Notes under the pieces: generated by a model
Databases searched by the model: none
What the model was told of the DNA's origin: nothing
The model's input: only the letters and a program-made list of their open reading frames with translations
Shown: positions 1 through 10,511 of the stretch, piece by piece
Position numbering within the stretch: position 1 is the first letter of the stretch
Layout of the letters: each line of letters opens with the position of its first letter
From: Alloascoidea africana
Taxonomy: Eukaryota; Ascomycota; Alloascoideomycetes; Alloascoideales; Alloascoideaceae
Assembly (NCBI GenBank): GCA_030581615.1
Contig: JAKTTT010000008.1
Coordinates: 310,001 to 374,000 of the forward strand
Direction: 5' to 3'
DNA length: 64,000 nucleotides
Position numbers and translations under genes: made by a program

Positions 1-1317
1 CACTATCATATCAGTGAGTGAGAAAAGGATAAATGGTCTTGTAGAATAGATTTTGAAAAAACTGTAAACTGTGAATTCCACTACTCAAAAAAGTCCAGAT
101 TAGGCGCGCTATTTTTTGCCGTAATCAACCAAAGAAATAAAAAATTCCATGACAATCAGGCACAAATAAGAAAAAAATGAACTATAGAAATCCTTTGCTC
201 GGCACTTAAATAAGAAAAGCCGAGCTAGATTTCCATTAATCCAGGAAAAAGCCAAGAGATCGAACGACCTTTGGAGAAAATCCAACTACTATACGTATCT
301 CCAAAGGACAAGAAAAGGGCCTGATTTTTATGGTTCAATCAGCTGCTGTCTTTGCAGTCACCCTACGTGAAATAGAACTAACCACTGTCAATATAAACTC
401 AACGCCAGGGGCAAATACGCAAATACACTTGAAATGGATGTTTCAGGAATCATCATTACAGCTTTTCTTTAACCTTTCAACGTTTTTCTTTCTTTGATCT
501 CTCATTTTAGAAAGGAAATAAAACTTTATTGGTCGATATTCCAAGTTTTGTGCTCATGTTTAGTAGAATAAATCTTGAACAAGAGCTTTCACCATTGATA
601 TGGTTTTTGAAAGGCCAAGCATTCCTGATATTTGGAAAACAGCATGCTAATCTCTCACCTATGTGCTCTCTTCCCAGATCTTTCCCCCCAGAACAGCTAA
701 TTTCCCACCAAAATCTAATGACCTAAATTCTTTATCCTCGCTACGCCCCTCGATGAAAAGCTTACGTCCCGTTTCAAGAACACAGTGGGATATAATCTTA
801 TGTGCCGAGTTAGAGTTGGCTCAATTTTAAAGTTGTGTAGAATGTGCTCTCCCATCTTGCGGGTTTTTTCCCAAGACATGGAGGCAATAGTACTGCTGGC
901 CTGTCACACTCGGGGATCAGAAAGCTAAACACGAACGATCGTAGCACCGGGCCAAGACCCACAGAACTCTGACGGCAGAAAACCAGGAAGATTTCACTCA
1001 TTGTTTGCTGGAAACAGAGGGCAGAATGGGGACTCACCCGGAGGGGTGGACGGATGTGTGCGGCTCTGCTGGCAAACCACCTTCTCGTTGCTCACTCTCT
1101 TTTTTCCTCTCCAGGCATCATCACACAACCCGGAACCTGAACACCTTTTCTAACTGTCGTCGCTCGTTACGTTCACGTTTCTCTCCCCTTTCATTTCGTC
1201 TGTTTGGTTTATAGATAGCCTAAACAAGCCATCATCTGTTGGTCTGTTCCCTTTTTTTGCTTCTTTTCGTCCTGCGTCTGTGCTCTCCCTGCAAATAGGT
1301 GTTTATGAGTATCTAGA
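1..1317. other. Intergenic region upstream of the Ser-rich protein gene
   Basis: No gene is supported here. The open frames are short and have no recognisable sequence. The last 250 bases (about 1080-1317) are pyrimidine-rich, as yeast promoters and leaders often are, and lead into the ATG at 1318. Confidence 0.6.
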
Positions 1318-3162
1318 ATGACTGCCACAAACTTTCGGCGCCACCAACACCGACGATCCGCAGCGATTTCTGGAGATTTCGACTTGGACCCGTCCTTGCT
1401 GTGCTCGCCTTCGCCTTCGACGCCGACCACGTCCAAGAATGACGGGTCTCTCGCGATTCCACAGACTTCCGGTAACAACGTCATCCCTGATGAGGCCAGC
1501 AGCAGCAACACGACCAAGTCGCACTCGGATCTTTCCACAACGACCAATTCCAACGATGAATCCGTTCTCTCGGATATGGCCTCACTGACAAATTCATCTC
1601 CGTTGTCTTCTGTCGGTGACCAAAACTACTTACGGTCGCCTATGGTTCAGATACCGCCATCTACTCCAACGGCACCTCAAATCTTCACTTCAGTTCCCGT
1701 AATAAACGTGAATGACAAAGAGATTGCAAGGCCGAGCCAGCATAAAGTCTCTCCTTCTTGGTCCACAGGTGACCGTAAGTTCGCTTCCCCTCGAAAGAAT
1801 AATACAGCCAACACAAGGCCAGATGATAAATTTCAAGTATCCATGAAATCGACTCCGTTTCAAATCCCAGAGGCAAAAATAGATTTAGATGAAGCCTTAG
1901 GTGTTACAACCATGTCCCATCGCAGGGTTGAATCTGCTCCAGAATTGGAGGATTTTTTTAAAGATCGTTCTTTTCGTCTTGGGGCAAAGAAAAATGCTAC
2001 TTCGAGCCATGAGGAGATTATCCAGGAAGAAGCGGAGGAAGACGAACAAGAAGAGGATTCCTCGGATAGAGTGTCTTCTACTTCCTCGACATCGCTCAGC
2101 TCTTCTCATCAGTCAATGTTTCAACAACTATCTCAACAACAAGCTATATCAAGCAAAAATCAGAGATCCCGAAGCAGAGTTGCTGCTAGATATCAGAATT
2201 ACTATAGTAATTCTACAGTAGTTTCAAACGCAATTAGATCTACGGAGAGCTTGACCATGGGTAGGGATCCCTCTCCTTTTGGTCTTGGTCGCCGTACGAG
2301 AGATATTAATGATGCTTCGAGCCTTCATGGTCTCTCTTTCCCGCCACCTCCTCTTTTGCCCTTCCCTTCCAACGCTGATGCAAGATCGAGATCTCATTCG
2401 CCAGTTCAGACTCGTTACTCAAATAGAACGCGCAATGTTGTTGATGATCAAAATCAAAGTCCAAAAAGCACCGTTGCACAAGCAGATTCAAACGGTGATG
2501 CTCCTTTGCATCGATGGAGTTATTCGCCGAAACAGTTCCCGGTTGACGATATGAAGGTTTGGAAATTTCAGCCCACAATTGTTGATACCTCTCATTATCA
2601 GAAAGATACTTCAAGTCTAAGTTCTGTCACGGCTGGCTCGGATGTTACAGAGAAGGAGGTTGTGCATTCGCGTCAATCATCTCAATCACAGTCTCGTGGT
2701 CAAGGAATTAGTGATACATCGCGCGGATCAAGAAGGAAACCATCTGTTTCCTCCCATACGCAAAGCAGAACCGGACATGAAAGCAGTAACGGGTTTTTGG
2801 CATTTTTGTTTTCCCACGATAAATACAAAAGCAAGGAAGGAAGGGGACATAGACACAGCAAAACTAAAGATCATCATAGATCTGAATCCTTAAAGCCGGT
2901 TAGCTCGGAAGAACGGGAAAATCTAAATATCCCTGAGTTTTCTGCTGGTATGAGAGTCTATAGCGATAGGACCAGGCCCTTGAGTGTTATCGATGCGAAT
3001 TCTATTGCACTTGGAGAGCCTGGTCCAGAAGTTCGAAAGTTGAGTGTGTGTTCGTTGGATAATGGCACAAAAGCTTACGATCTGGAGAGCAAACGGAGGG
3101 GGGCCAAAGTGCCCTCCAGAAAGCCATTGGCTTTTTGGAAGAGGAAGGATAAATTAAAATGA
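1318..3162 (+). CDS. Ser-rich, low-complexity protein of unknown function (614 aa)
   Basis: A single-exon frame of 614 codons with no membrane segment or catalytic domain that I recognise. It is rich in Ser, Thr, Arg and Pro and looks like a disordered, heavily phosphorylated scaffold or regulator. Visible landmarks are a basic N-terminal patch with HRRSAAISGDFD near residue 10, a short acidic run (EEAEEDEQEED) near residue 240, many RSxS and SP/TP sites that could be kinase targets, and a basic C-terminus ending FWKRKDKLK. The HRRS-x-x-IS-x-DF patch recalls fungal phosphoproteins of cell-cycle or polarity regulators, but I cannot assign a family. The start is the first ATG of the frame, preceded by a pyrimidine-rich leader. 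It is certainly coding by length and absence of stops. Its function is unknown. Confidence 0.8.
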   Translation: MTATNFRRHQHRRSAAISGDFDLDPSLLCSPSPSTPTTSKNDGSLAIPQTSGNNVIPDEASSSNTTKSHSDLSTTTNSNDESVLSDMASLTNSSPLSSVGDQNYLRSPMVQIPPSTPTAPQIFTSVPVINVNDKEIARPSQHKVSPSWSTGDRKFASPRKNNTANTRPDDKFQVSMKSTPFQIPEAKIDLDEALGVTTMSHRRVESAPELEDFFKDRSFRLGAKKNATSSHEEIIQEEAEEDEQEEDSSDRVSSTSSTSLSSSHQSMFQQLSQQQAISSKNQRSRSRVAARYQNYYSNSTVVSNAIRSTESLTMGRDPSPFGLGRRTRDINDASSLHGLSFPPPPLLPFPSNADARSRSHSPVQTRYSNRTRNVVDDQNQSPKSTVAQADSNGDAPLHRWSYSPKQFPVDDMKVWKFQPTIVDTSHYQKDTSSLSSVTAGSDVTEKEVVHSRQSSQSQSRGQGISDTSRGSRRKPSVSSHTQSRTGHESSNGFLAFLFSHDKYKSKEGRGHRHSKTKDHHRSESLKPVSSEERENLNIPEFSAGMRVYSDRTRPLSVIDANSIALGEPGPEVRKLSVCSLDNGTKAYDLESKRRGAKVPSRKPLAFWKRKDKLK

Positions 3163-3877
3163 GTTGGGTATGAGAGCCATGAAAAAATGAAGTGTAGCAC
3201 TTTTTTTCATCATTGTGACAGTGTTGCCCTTGTCTCTTGGAATCCAATTCCTTGAATCTTGTGATGCTGATCTGTCCCATTTTGCTGTATTTTTAACGTT
3301 GATTGAGAAGGAAGTCGATTTTATCTTGATGGATGATGGCCTTCTTTTTTTTTGGTATTTTTTATTATTGTCGTTCGGTATTCTTTTGTTTTGAAATGTC
3401 CCTCTTGGAAATGTACCTTAAGTTCTATTTTAGTACTAGTACTAAAAACCTTTTAAATGTCTCTTTTATCCTAAGATATTCAATGTGATGTAACGTTTTT
3501 GTATGAGATTATAACTGCAAATTGATGTAGTTTTTTTATTTAAAAAGTTTCGTATCTTCTTGATCTGTGTTTCTGATTCAACGTAAGTACGAGATAAGTC
3601 TTATTCTACCATTGTGATATCGTGAATTACCTAACACTCGGCCTAAGAATAATATGTGGGTTAGGCTAACGGAATGTTCCAGAAGATGAATTGATAGAGC
3701 GCTTAGGGAAAAAAACTCCAAGATCTGAATTTGTTTTCACTACCAGAAAAGAACGTGTGCTAAAATGTTGTACAGTATAGTATTTCTTGGCTGTGATACG
3801 GGTGCTCAACTCGGATCTACACAAAATGCGTTCAGAAAACAAAGATTGGTTAACGAGAAAAAATGCTTTAAGAGCCA
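3163..3877. other. Intergenic: 3' region with no gene seen
   Basis: AT-rich sequence with T-runs at about 3340-3365 and 3530, plausibly the 3' end region of the preceding gene. No coding frame is supported. Confidence 0.55.
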
Positions 3878-4712
3878 GATCTTCAGATAATTGGAGTCAA
3901 TTGCTGGCTTGTTTTAACCTTGTTCTGTTCCTTGGAGAGGAGATGAGCTGGATGGTTTTAACAACCTTTCCCAATTCGTAATAAAGAAATTGTCTTAGAA
4001 TAGGATCTGTGAAAGAGGCCAGTCGCTGCCTTTCTTATTCCTCTAATCAATTCTGCTCCGGTCTATGCGCGACCAATTTGAGATGAAAGCTTGTTTGGAC
4101 CACGAAATAGAGAACCCCTTGATTGATGGACTGTATAGATAGACCCCCTGTCCTAAACATGAACATAGAACTGCTCACTTCGAGGATCCTTTGATTACAA
4201 GGACCAGTGAGTATTGGAAATCCAGTTGCGCTTTGAAATGTCTTAAACCCAATACCTCACATCTACTCACGAGGAAACTAGTGATCCCGCTATCTGGTAA
4301 ACATTGGCTAAGCAGTGGTCTAACGGTATAGTGGAGCGACCTGAACTTATAATATGGGGCATTGCACCGTTGTTGTAATCTAGTCCTGTCTTTGGCTTCT
4401 CCGTGAACAAAAGCCCAAGGAGTCGGTTTGCATCTCAAGTGTGGGAAATCAGTCTTGTCTCCGGAGTGTTAACTGTTAGACTTGAAATGGATTTTGATTC
4501 ACTTTTTTTGATCTTTACTTTTTATGAGTTGTTATATCTATAGCCTTGATTCGAAAGACTCAATTATGGCTTTTGAACCTATTCTTCAACAATACAGATC
4601 ACCAACAACACCAGAACACAATAGACAAAATGCCAATTGTAATAGATCTTTCCCATTAAAGTACCCGCAACACTCAACAACTACATCTCACACTACACTA
4701 TTCACTGGGAGC

Positions 4713-5315
4713 CCATAGGGCTCCCAATAGGCGCACGGGTACCCGGGCACCTGGACTGGGGAAGCCCCGGTACCAAACACTAATAAACTCACCTTCAAGG
4801 AAACAGATCTATCTTCACCACAAGAGGCACATTAGCGTTTGGGCTTACTCATGCGAACCAGCTCATCGCATTCAACCAGAACAAATCCATTAGTTACAAA
4901 GAGAATATAGGCAACCCTAACTTTATTACCAATCCAGCCCCAGTAGATATTAGGTGGCTGGCAATTGAGGAATCTGGAGTGGCTCGTTATTCAACCACCT
5001 ACATCGACTTCTATAAAATCGTGGATAATCCCCATAGTTGAAATATAATTTCGCTCAAGACTTAAGTACCTCCAACTATGAACAACTTCCCAGATGATTG
5101 TATTCCTCCCGAAGCGGATTATGAGTCTAAAGAGGTCTTGTTTATTGCTTTGCCCATTCATTGATGGCATTCATTGATGGCAATAAACAAGACCTCTTTA
5201 GACTCATAATCCGCTTCGGGAGGAATACAATCATCTGGGAAGTTGTTCATAGTTGGAGGTACTTAAGTCTTGAGCGAAATTATATTTCCCCGTGCGCCTA
5301 TTGGGAACCCTATGG
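4713..5315. mobile_element. Fold-back element with inverted termini nested in the dispersed repeat
   Basis: The ends 4713-4739 and 5289-5315 are inverted repeats of 27 bases (26 match), starting CCATAGGG and ending CCCTATGG. Inside, 5040-5148 and 5180-5288 are perfect inverted repeats of 109 bases around a 31-base spacer, and the right arm abuts the right terminus directly. Only the left side has the extra 4740-5039 segment, which holds a coding-like open stretch (4787-5041). A second short frame, 5078-5164, lies in the left arm. The whole looks like a broken, internally rearranged insertion. The family is not recognised. The perfect arms imply a recent event or an assembly artefact, while the host repeat is older. 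Confidence 0.7.
5040..5288. repeat. Perfect 109-bp inverted repeat with 31-base spacer
   Basis: Arms 5040-5148 and 5180-5288 are exact reverse complements over all 109 bases. The spacer contains a 13-base sequence repeated in tandem (5155-5167 and 5168-5180, CATTCATTGATGG). Such a hairpin is normally unstable in yeast, so it is either young or artificial. Confidence 0.92.
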
Positions 5316-5695
5316 AGGTAGTCGGTTAGATATTTATCTGCTTACATCTGCTTGTTTTATGCTTTCATTGTTGAAGTATGATTGTCTGTAGTACATTGTG
5401 AAATTACGTGTTTTATATCCCTATATTAAATCGACAGACTATCTAGTACCTACACAGACCAGTACACCTTTCTGTCGGTCGAACTACATTAAGAGGTAAA
5501 TGAAATATCGAGACGCTCAAGCCAATAATATTGCCATTTTGAAAAAAGAAAAAGGTTTCAGTAGAAGAGAGTGCTTTGATCAAGTTCATTCTTGGCTTCT
5601 CTGAGGAATGATTCCCAGACTCACTGGTGTTGAGCATCTGGCTAATTTCCTGTTCGCATCAGGAAGCCCTGGAAAACGATATACAAAATAACATA

Positions 5696-6581
5696 TACAG
5701 GACCATTGCCTCATCAAGCTTACTGAAAATGGATGGGTTAGGTCTGAATGAGGTATAGCCAGGAAGTAGAAATAAAGAGTGGAGAGTCTTGAAGTACCCG
5801 CCTTAAAGAAGGAGATTTAGGAACTGTTGATATACCAGGTCCTCCTATCAAAATATTTATCTGGTAATTAGAATACATCCTTCTTTGAAGCTAATTTACT
5901 GATGCTTAATTCATTCAAGGCGAGAAGACTTAAATGGGCTGAAAACAAAATCGCAAGCAAACGAGCGTTTATTTTAGAAAATGTGCATAAACAATGAGTA
6001 TTGTAGTTCTCCAATTATAATGTACAATTGCCTCCAAAACTACATGAAATTTCTAACATTCATTATCATCATCTCCTTGAAGATAACACATTCTTGCTCA
6101 TGTTTCTATGTATCATCTCTGAAACTAGTTCACATTATACCTTAGGAACTTTCTATAGGTAGAAATAGAATACTGCACGAGTTATCACCTAATGTCAGTC
6201 TACCTCTCTTTCTGTGTCAAGGCTGAACATTGTTTTTGCTGGAACCGCACACTTTTGTTCTACTTTATCCTATTAATATGCATATGCTTAAACATTAGAA
6301 CATCATTCAAGTTGAACATATATCTTCTTCACCAATGATCTAATTTTGGTTCATGTCTTTAAAACACTTCCTTCCTTAGCTACGACTCTTGAAAACAAGT
6401 TTCTCTCAACCCGTTATTAAAGATCTTATCGTGAAACTCTTTGGGTACAAAAGCTACTATACTGAATTATGGAAATATAGTATTTGCTGGCCATGAAAAT
6501 AAATAGAAGTTTCCAATTTTCAACTTTGTTCAATTTTAAACGATTCATCAAATCCTAATGGCTACGCACTAGAAAAGAATA
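5696..6581. other. Intergenic: no gene seen
   Basis: AT-rich, with no supported gene or RNA. It separates the repeat region from the 3' end of CDC37. Confidence 0.55.
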
Positions 6582-8179
6582 CTAATCGACAATATCTGCA
6601 GAGGAAACAAAATCTTTAGGAGCTTTAGAATTGTCCAGAACAACCGTTTCAATCCCATTTGAAAGCTCAGCGCTACTGGTACTTTCTTCCACTTGCTCTC
6701 TTTCCTGTTCTGCTTGACTTGCCTGGAGTTCTTCCCACTCTCCAGACTCAAGTATATGCTCTTCAACTCCAATGATACCACAGGTTTCAAATACCTCAAG
6801 AACTTTTTCAGCGTCTGGAACAGAGTATGTACCCAACACTTTGTTTATTTCATCAAGAGATTCTGTTTCGATCGCACGTCGTAACTCAGGTTCCAACGTC
6901 AAATAAGTCGCGTGGTTTTCATCACTCTCTGAGGGAACATTTACTTTCAGAGGTTGATCTGGATCAAGCGATTTGAGCTGTATCTGCTCAACACCTTCGT
7001 CATCTCCTTCATCCTGAGCATCTAGAGAAGTGGTTCCCTGACTTTTCAGTATCTCGCACCTCTGAACTATATGGTTGTAAGTGAGGTTAAAGTCATCAAG
7101 GAACGCTTTTTTAGCCGGATGCGACTCTTGTGAAATGCTGTTAAAGAATTTTTCAACTCCTTCAAAGTGTCGACCTCCCCCACTAAGCTGTGCCGCGTAT
7201 TGCAGTAGTAAAGCCTGATGCACAATCTGTTGAGCTTCTTTTGTCGCCCCTTTCAATTGAGAGTTGAAGGCAGTCATCATCAAAGCATCTTTCTGTTGTT
7301 CTGATACAATGAAAGGGTGCTTTAAGAGAAAACGGCAACATCCTGTATAGTCGTGAACTTCAAGTTTAGAGAATTCAGTAGTTTCAGGTCGAACTGTCAA
7401 ATCAATATCATCAGATTTAGTGTTCTGCGAAGACTCTGGTGTCGAACTAGAGGCAGCTTGTTGTTTAGCAGGTGCATTGATAGTCTCGATGGTTGTTGTA
7501 GTATTTGATGCTGAAGAACCTTCAGGTGCAGGGGATGAAGCAGATGCTGTTTTATTGATTGAGGAGTAATTGAAACCATCATGAATATCCTCAGATGTGA
7601 TAAATCGACTATCTTCTTCTTTTAATTCTAGCAACTTTTTCATATTATCCTTTGATGTCTTGATGACCTTCGCGCGATGTTCCTGCAAATACGTCTTCAA
7701 TGCCTTAACTTTTCCATCATTATCACTAATGGATTCTAGCTTCTCCTCACCTTGATCAAAAAGATCTTCAATCATCTCGTTATAGGAAGGAAGATCAACC
7801 AATTCTTCCTTTGTCGTAGGGTCCTGAGGTTTAGCAGACTTTGCAGGGAACTTTGCCAAATGTAAGTTTCGCTTGGCTGCGACTAACCAGTCCTCATCAT
7901 CTTTCAAAGTGTTCAACATGTAATCGATACGTTGAGTTAACTGTTCATACGTGTGAATATCAATAGTTAAACGTCTCATATCTTGATGTCTAATCATTCT
8001 CTTTTCGTGAATGTCTCTTTGCTTCCAGCGTATGAACGATTTCTTGTCAACATTTGGGTGAACTATAGGAAGAGTTAGTGATCTTACATTTTGACGGGAA
8101 ACAAACAACAATGCTTGCCTTCAATATCTGAATCATCAGACAGCTCGATTTTATCCCACTTTGAATAGTCAACCCCCAT
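6582..8179 (-). CDS. CDC37: Hsp90 co-chaperone Cdc37 (2 exons)
   Basis: Kinase-specific Hsp90 co-chaperone of the cytosol, which loads client protein kinases onto Hsp90. Exons on the minus strand are 8179-8119 and 8062-6582, giving 513 residues, close to the S. cerevisiae length (506). The first exon encodes the family hallmark MGVDYSKWDKIELSDDSDIE. The second continues with VHPNVDKKSFIRWKQRDIHEKR, so the junction GAA-G/TT restores the conserved E-V-H-P. The N-terminal kinase-binding coiled coil, the central Hsp90-binding part (the RFLLKHPFIVSEQQKDALMM region) and a variable acidic C-terminus follow. The Ser of the DDSD motif is the conserved CK2 site. The 56-base intron has a GC donor (GCAAGC), branch CACTAAC and acceptor TATAG. 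Retaining it breaks the frame, and the only GT donor nearby would leave an intron of about 25 bases. The identification is certain; the intron is well supported. Confidence 0.95.
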
Positions 8180-8537
8180 TTTTTAACAGATCAGTTGATT
8201 CTGTGACTGGAAGTCAGGAAGGAGGAAAGCCCTGTCTTTGTAAATCAGGTTTTGGGGTGAACGGGTTTTTCCAGGTCTTTCTTTGAATTGAATTTCACCA
8301 TTTCGTCACCATAAAAGCCCGAAACGTGTGGACTTTACGAGAACGGTTTATAGAACGAGGAAACCGAGAACAAGATGTATGAGAATGGTTGTTGTTTTTA
8401 CTATGCCAACAGTTTTAAAAGAACCAGAATACAGAGTCCAATCTCTGAAAAACCATTGATATTATGCTCCTACTACATAATACATATCGTACTCTAAAAC
8501 AGATAGATAAAGAAAAAGCCTTTTTGAGCTTTAGAGT
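8180..8537. promoter_or_regulatory. CDC37 upstream region
   Basis: 358 bases between the TAF10 stop and the CDC37 start, both on the minus strand. It must hold the TAF10 3' end and the CDC37 promoter. No defined site was recognised. Confidence 0.4.
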
Positions 8538-9252
8538 TTACCTGTAAAAATCCGGACGACGAACATTAAGTCCATATTCTGCCAACGCGCTGCTAAGATC
8601 TTCTGATGTCAATATAGTCTTGCCTTGATTTGTATTTGTGTTTGCAGCAGTTCCACTTGTCTGACCACTTATCAGAGCTCTTGCCCTTGCCTGTGGATTA
8701 CTTGCGTTATTCACCGAACTGGCTGAACGAATTTTGGAATATTCACAGGCATCAGTTGCAATATCTGATATGAACTTTTGTGTCGCGAGTGCTAGCAGTC
8801 GTTTTCTTGATGGAGAAACAATAATACGGTTAGTAATCTTTTTTCAAAAATCAAAACGGTGTTTGGGAAATGAGAAAAAAGAGGCAAGAAGTTTTGACGC
8901 AATGTTATCTTACATTCGAATATCGTTACATTCAAATCCAGCACGGGCCAGATAATAGTCAGTGACGCCATCGGGTATCTTGAGTTATAGGAACTGGGGT
9001 TAGACAACTTTGTACTTTCTGTTGCTTTAATTTGTTGTCAAAGAAATGTCATACAATCGGAGCGTATTCATCCATCATGCCTAAAAGCTCTTTCAAAGTC
9101 TTTTCTTTGCGTAGGAACTGAGGAACATTGGGCATTGGAATAGCAGCAGACTCTTCTGTTTCTGATTTTTGCTTTTCTGGTTCCTCATCCAACTCTTCCT
9201 CCAAGCTTTCATCTATCTCCATATCATTTTCTTTATCTGGAACAGCACTCAT
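8538..9252 (-). CDS. TAF10: TFIID/SAGA subunit Taf10 (3 exons)
   Basis: Histone-fold subunit shared by TFIID and SAGA in the nucleus. Exons on the minus strand are 9252-9055, 8978-8914 and 8805-8538, giving 176 residues. The N-terminus is acidic ([13 protein letters not shown]). The histone fold follows, with [46 protein letters not shown] and the C-terminal [17 protein letters not shown], which aligns end to end with yeast Taf10. Intron 1 (8979-9054) has donor GTATGA, a TCTAAC branch and acceptor CAAG. Intron 2 (8806-8913) has GTAAGA, TACTAAC and CAAG. Both junctions are fixed by conserved residues (API/IPDG and DIRI/KRLL). The long frame reading upstream of 9252 is not needed. It lies head to head with GLR1 across 1.26 kb. 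Confidence 0.95.
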
Positions 9253-10442
9253 GGTAGAAATAATAGAAACACGATAACCGAGACTATTGCGATGATGATG
9301 TGGGAGCATTGGTTTTGTTTGTGGTGTTACCCGGAAATGGTCTTGACATTAAGCAAACTCATCTTTTCACAAACACATCTGGTCTCCTTGGATTCTGTCT
9401 TCACAAAATCTTATTGTAGAGCAATTCGGAGAAGGAGGATACTCAGGGATTCAATGCTTTATAATTTTATGGGAAGCTAACGCTCTAATCATTTTTTTTG
9501 TTTTCCAGAACACGACAAGAAACCACAAGCACCAAACCAACTATCGAGAAAAAGGTTGTAAAATGGCGGAACGGCATAATGATTGGTTATCACCTAGCTG
9601 ATGAACTGGCATTATAGAAACTTCTCCTTTGCAAGACGAAAAGTAGTTCCACCAAGTAGTTGATGATGCGTGAGATCCAGCTTGGGGCACGGATTATACA
9701 TACTACTGCGATCGTCTGTATGAATTCCCAACTTTTCTCAACCTATGAATGTAGACCTGTAAGAGCTTAACCTACTTGGTCTTGCAAAATCTGACTGCAA
9801 GCATCCCATGAAATCTCAGATGATGTCAAGTGTTACTCGACCTTGACAGTATGCAATCCCTACAAGAAAAACCTTTCCTAGTGCAGGGACAGTGTTTGTT
9901 TCTTTAGCCAAGGAATCATCACAAGCGCAGAATTTGATTTGCAATGCTTGGATGAAATAGTTGCCGTGTCAATCTAAATCGCATCACCAGTGGTCTCCTG
10001 TGAGAATTAATCTCATGAGGAGGTGATTGCCTCGCTTGGCGCTTGGTATGGTCTGGGATATCCAGCCAGACGTGATTGATCTTGAGAACACAGTTCAAGA
10101 CCCATGAACTACTGAGCGCGTAGCCCGTGCCACACCAGAGCAGCGTACTGAATGGTTTCCGCAGCAGTCTCGAATGTCTTGGGTCCCATTCCGCTTGGAC
10201 ATGAGACACTAAGGCTCTACCTCTACGGTATACGGAGCGAGGAAAACGTTGGGCTTGGGGTCCAAACAGGTGGGAATTACTGCAATTATCTAGAGCGAGC
10301 TGGAATACCAGCCGCCTTTTTCAAAATGTTCAGCACCGGTGCAAATGCTGGCTGTTCTAGAATGGAGTTTTGCGGAGATTACGGCTGGCTCTCGGGGAAT
10401 GGACCCTGCAACCAAGACAGGGTAACTGTGGCGACAGAGTGT

Positions 10443-10450
10443 TTACGTAA
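10443..10450. promoter_or_regulatory. Candidate Yap1-type response element (TTACGTAA)
   Basis: The palindrome TTACGTAA lies 62 bases before the first GLR1 ATG and about 95 bases before the second. TTACGTAA is one of the preferred sites of yeast Yap bZIP factors, and GLR1 is a classical Yap1 target in S. cerevisiae. The match is exact; the function is inferred. Confidence 0.5.
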
Positions 10451-10474
10451 TCACAGATACTGGAGGGAGAGAAT

Positions 10475-10480
10475 CACGTG
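10475..10480. promoter_or_regulatory. E-box CACGTG (Cbf1-like) upstream of GLR1
   Basis: The palindromic core sits in ATCACGTG, which fits the Cbf1 consensus RTCACRTG. Cbf1 controls sulfur-amino-acid genes, which would suit a glutathione gene. It lies only 32 bases from the ATG at 10512, which argues that translation may really begin at the later ATG (10545). Confidence 0.4.
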
Positions 10481-10511
10481 CACTCACACGAATCAGTGAG
10501 GCTTTGGACCG

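Larger units (their letters stand above)
3878..5695 (+). repeat. Dispersed repeat, copy 1 (interrupted by a fold-back element)
   Basis: The stretch from about 3878 to 4575 and again from about 5320 to 5695 matches 25025-26290 in the same orientation. Over the best 160 bases (about 4217-4377 against 25400-25560) I count roughly 12 differences, so near 92 % identity by hand. Landmarks shared by both copies are ATTCCTCTAATCAATTCTGC, TGGTAAACATTGGCTAAGC and AATGATTCCCAGACTC. Neither copy has a long open frame. The family is unknown; it could be an old solo terminal repeat or a non-autonomous element. Copy 1 carries about 740 extra bases in its middle (4580-5320) that copy 2 lacks. Confidence 0.75.
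9253..10511. other. Divergent intergenic region between TAF10 and GLR1
   Basis: This carries the two promoters. The part from about 9900 to 10500 is noticeably richer in G and C than other intergenic DNA here and has short frames on both strands (9919-10209 minus, 10152-10499 plus), but neither resembles a known protein. Regulatory sites for GLR1 are listed separately. Confidence 0.5.

Noticed and set aside
5040-5288. Inverted repeat as a centromere
   Set aside because: Inverted-repeat centromeres of methylotrophic yeasts have kilobase arms. Here the arms are 109 bases inside a mobile-element-like insertion.
10152-10499. 115-codon frame before GLR1
   Set aside because: No recognisable motif, no splice signals, and it overlaps the GLR1 promoter sites. 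Kept only as a GC-rich oddity.
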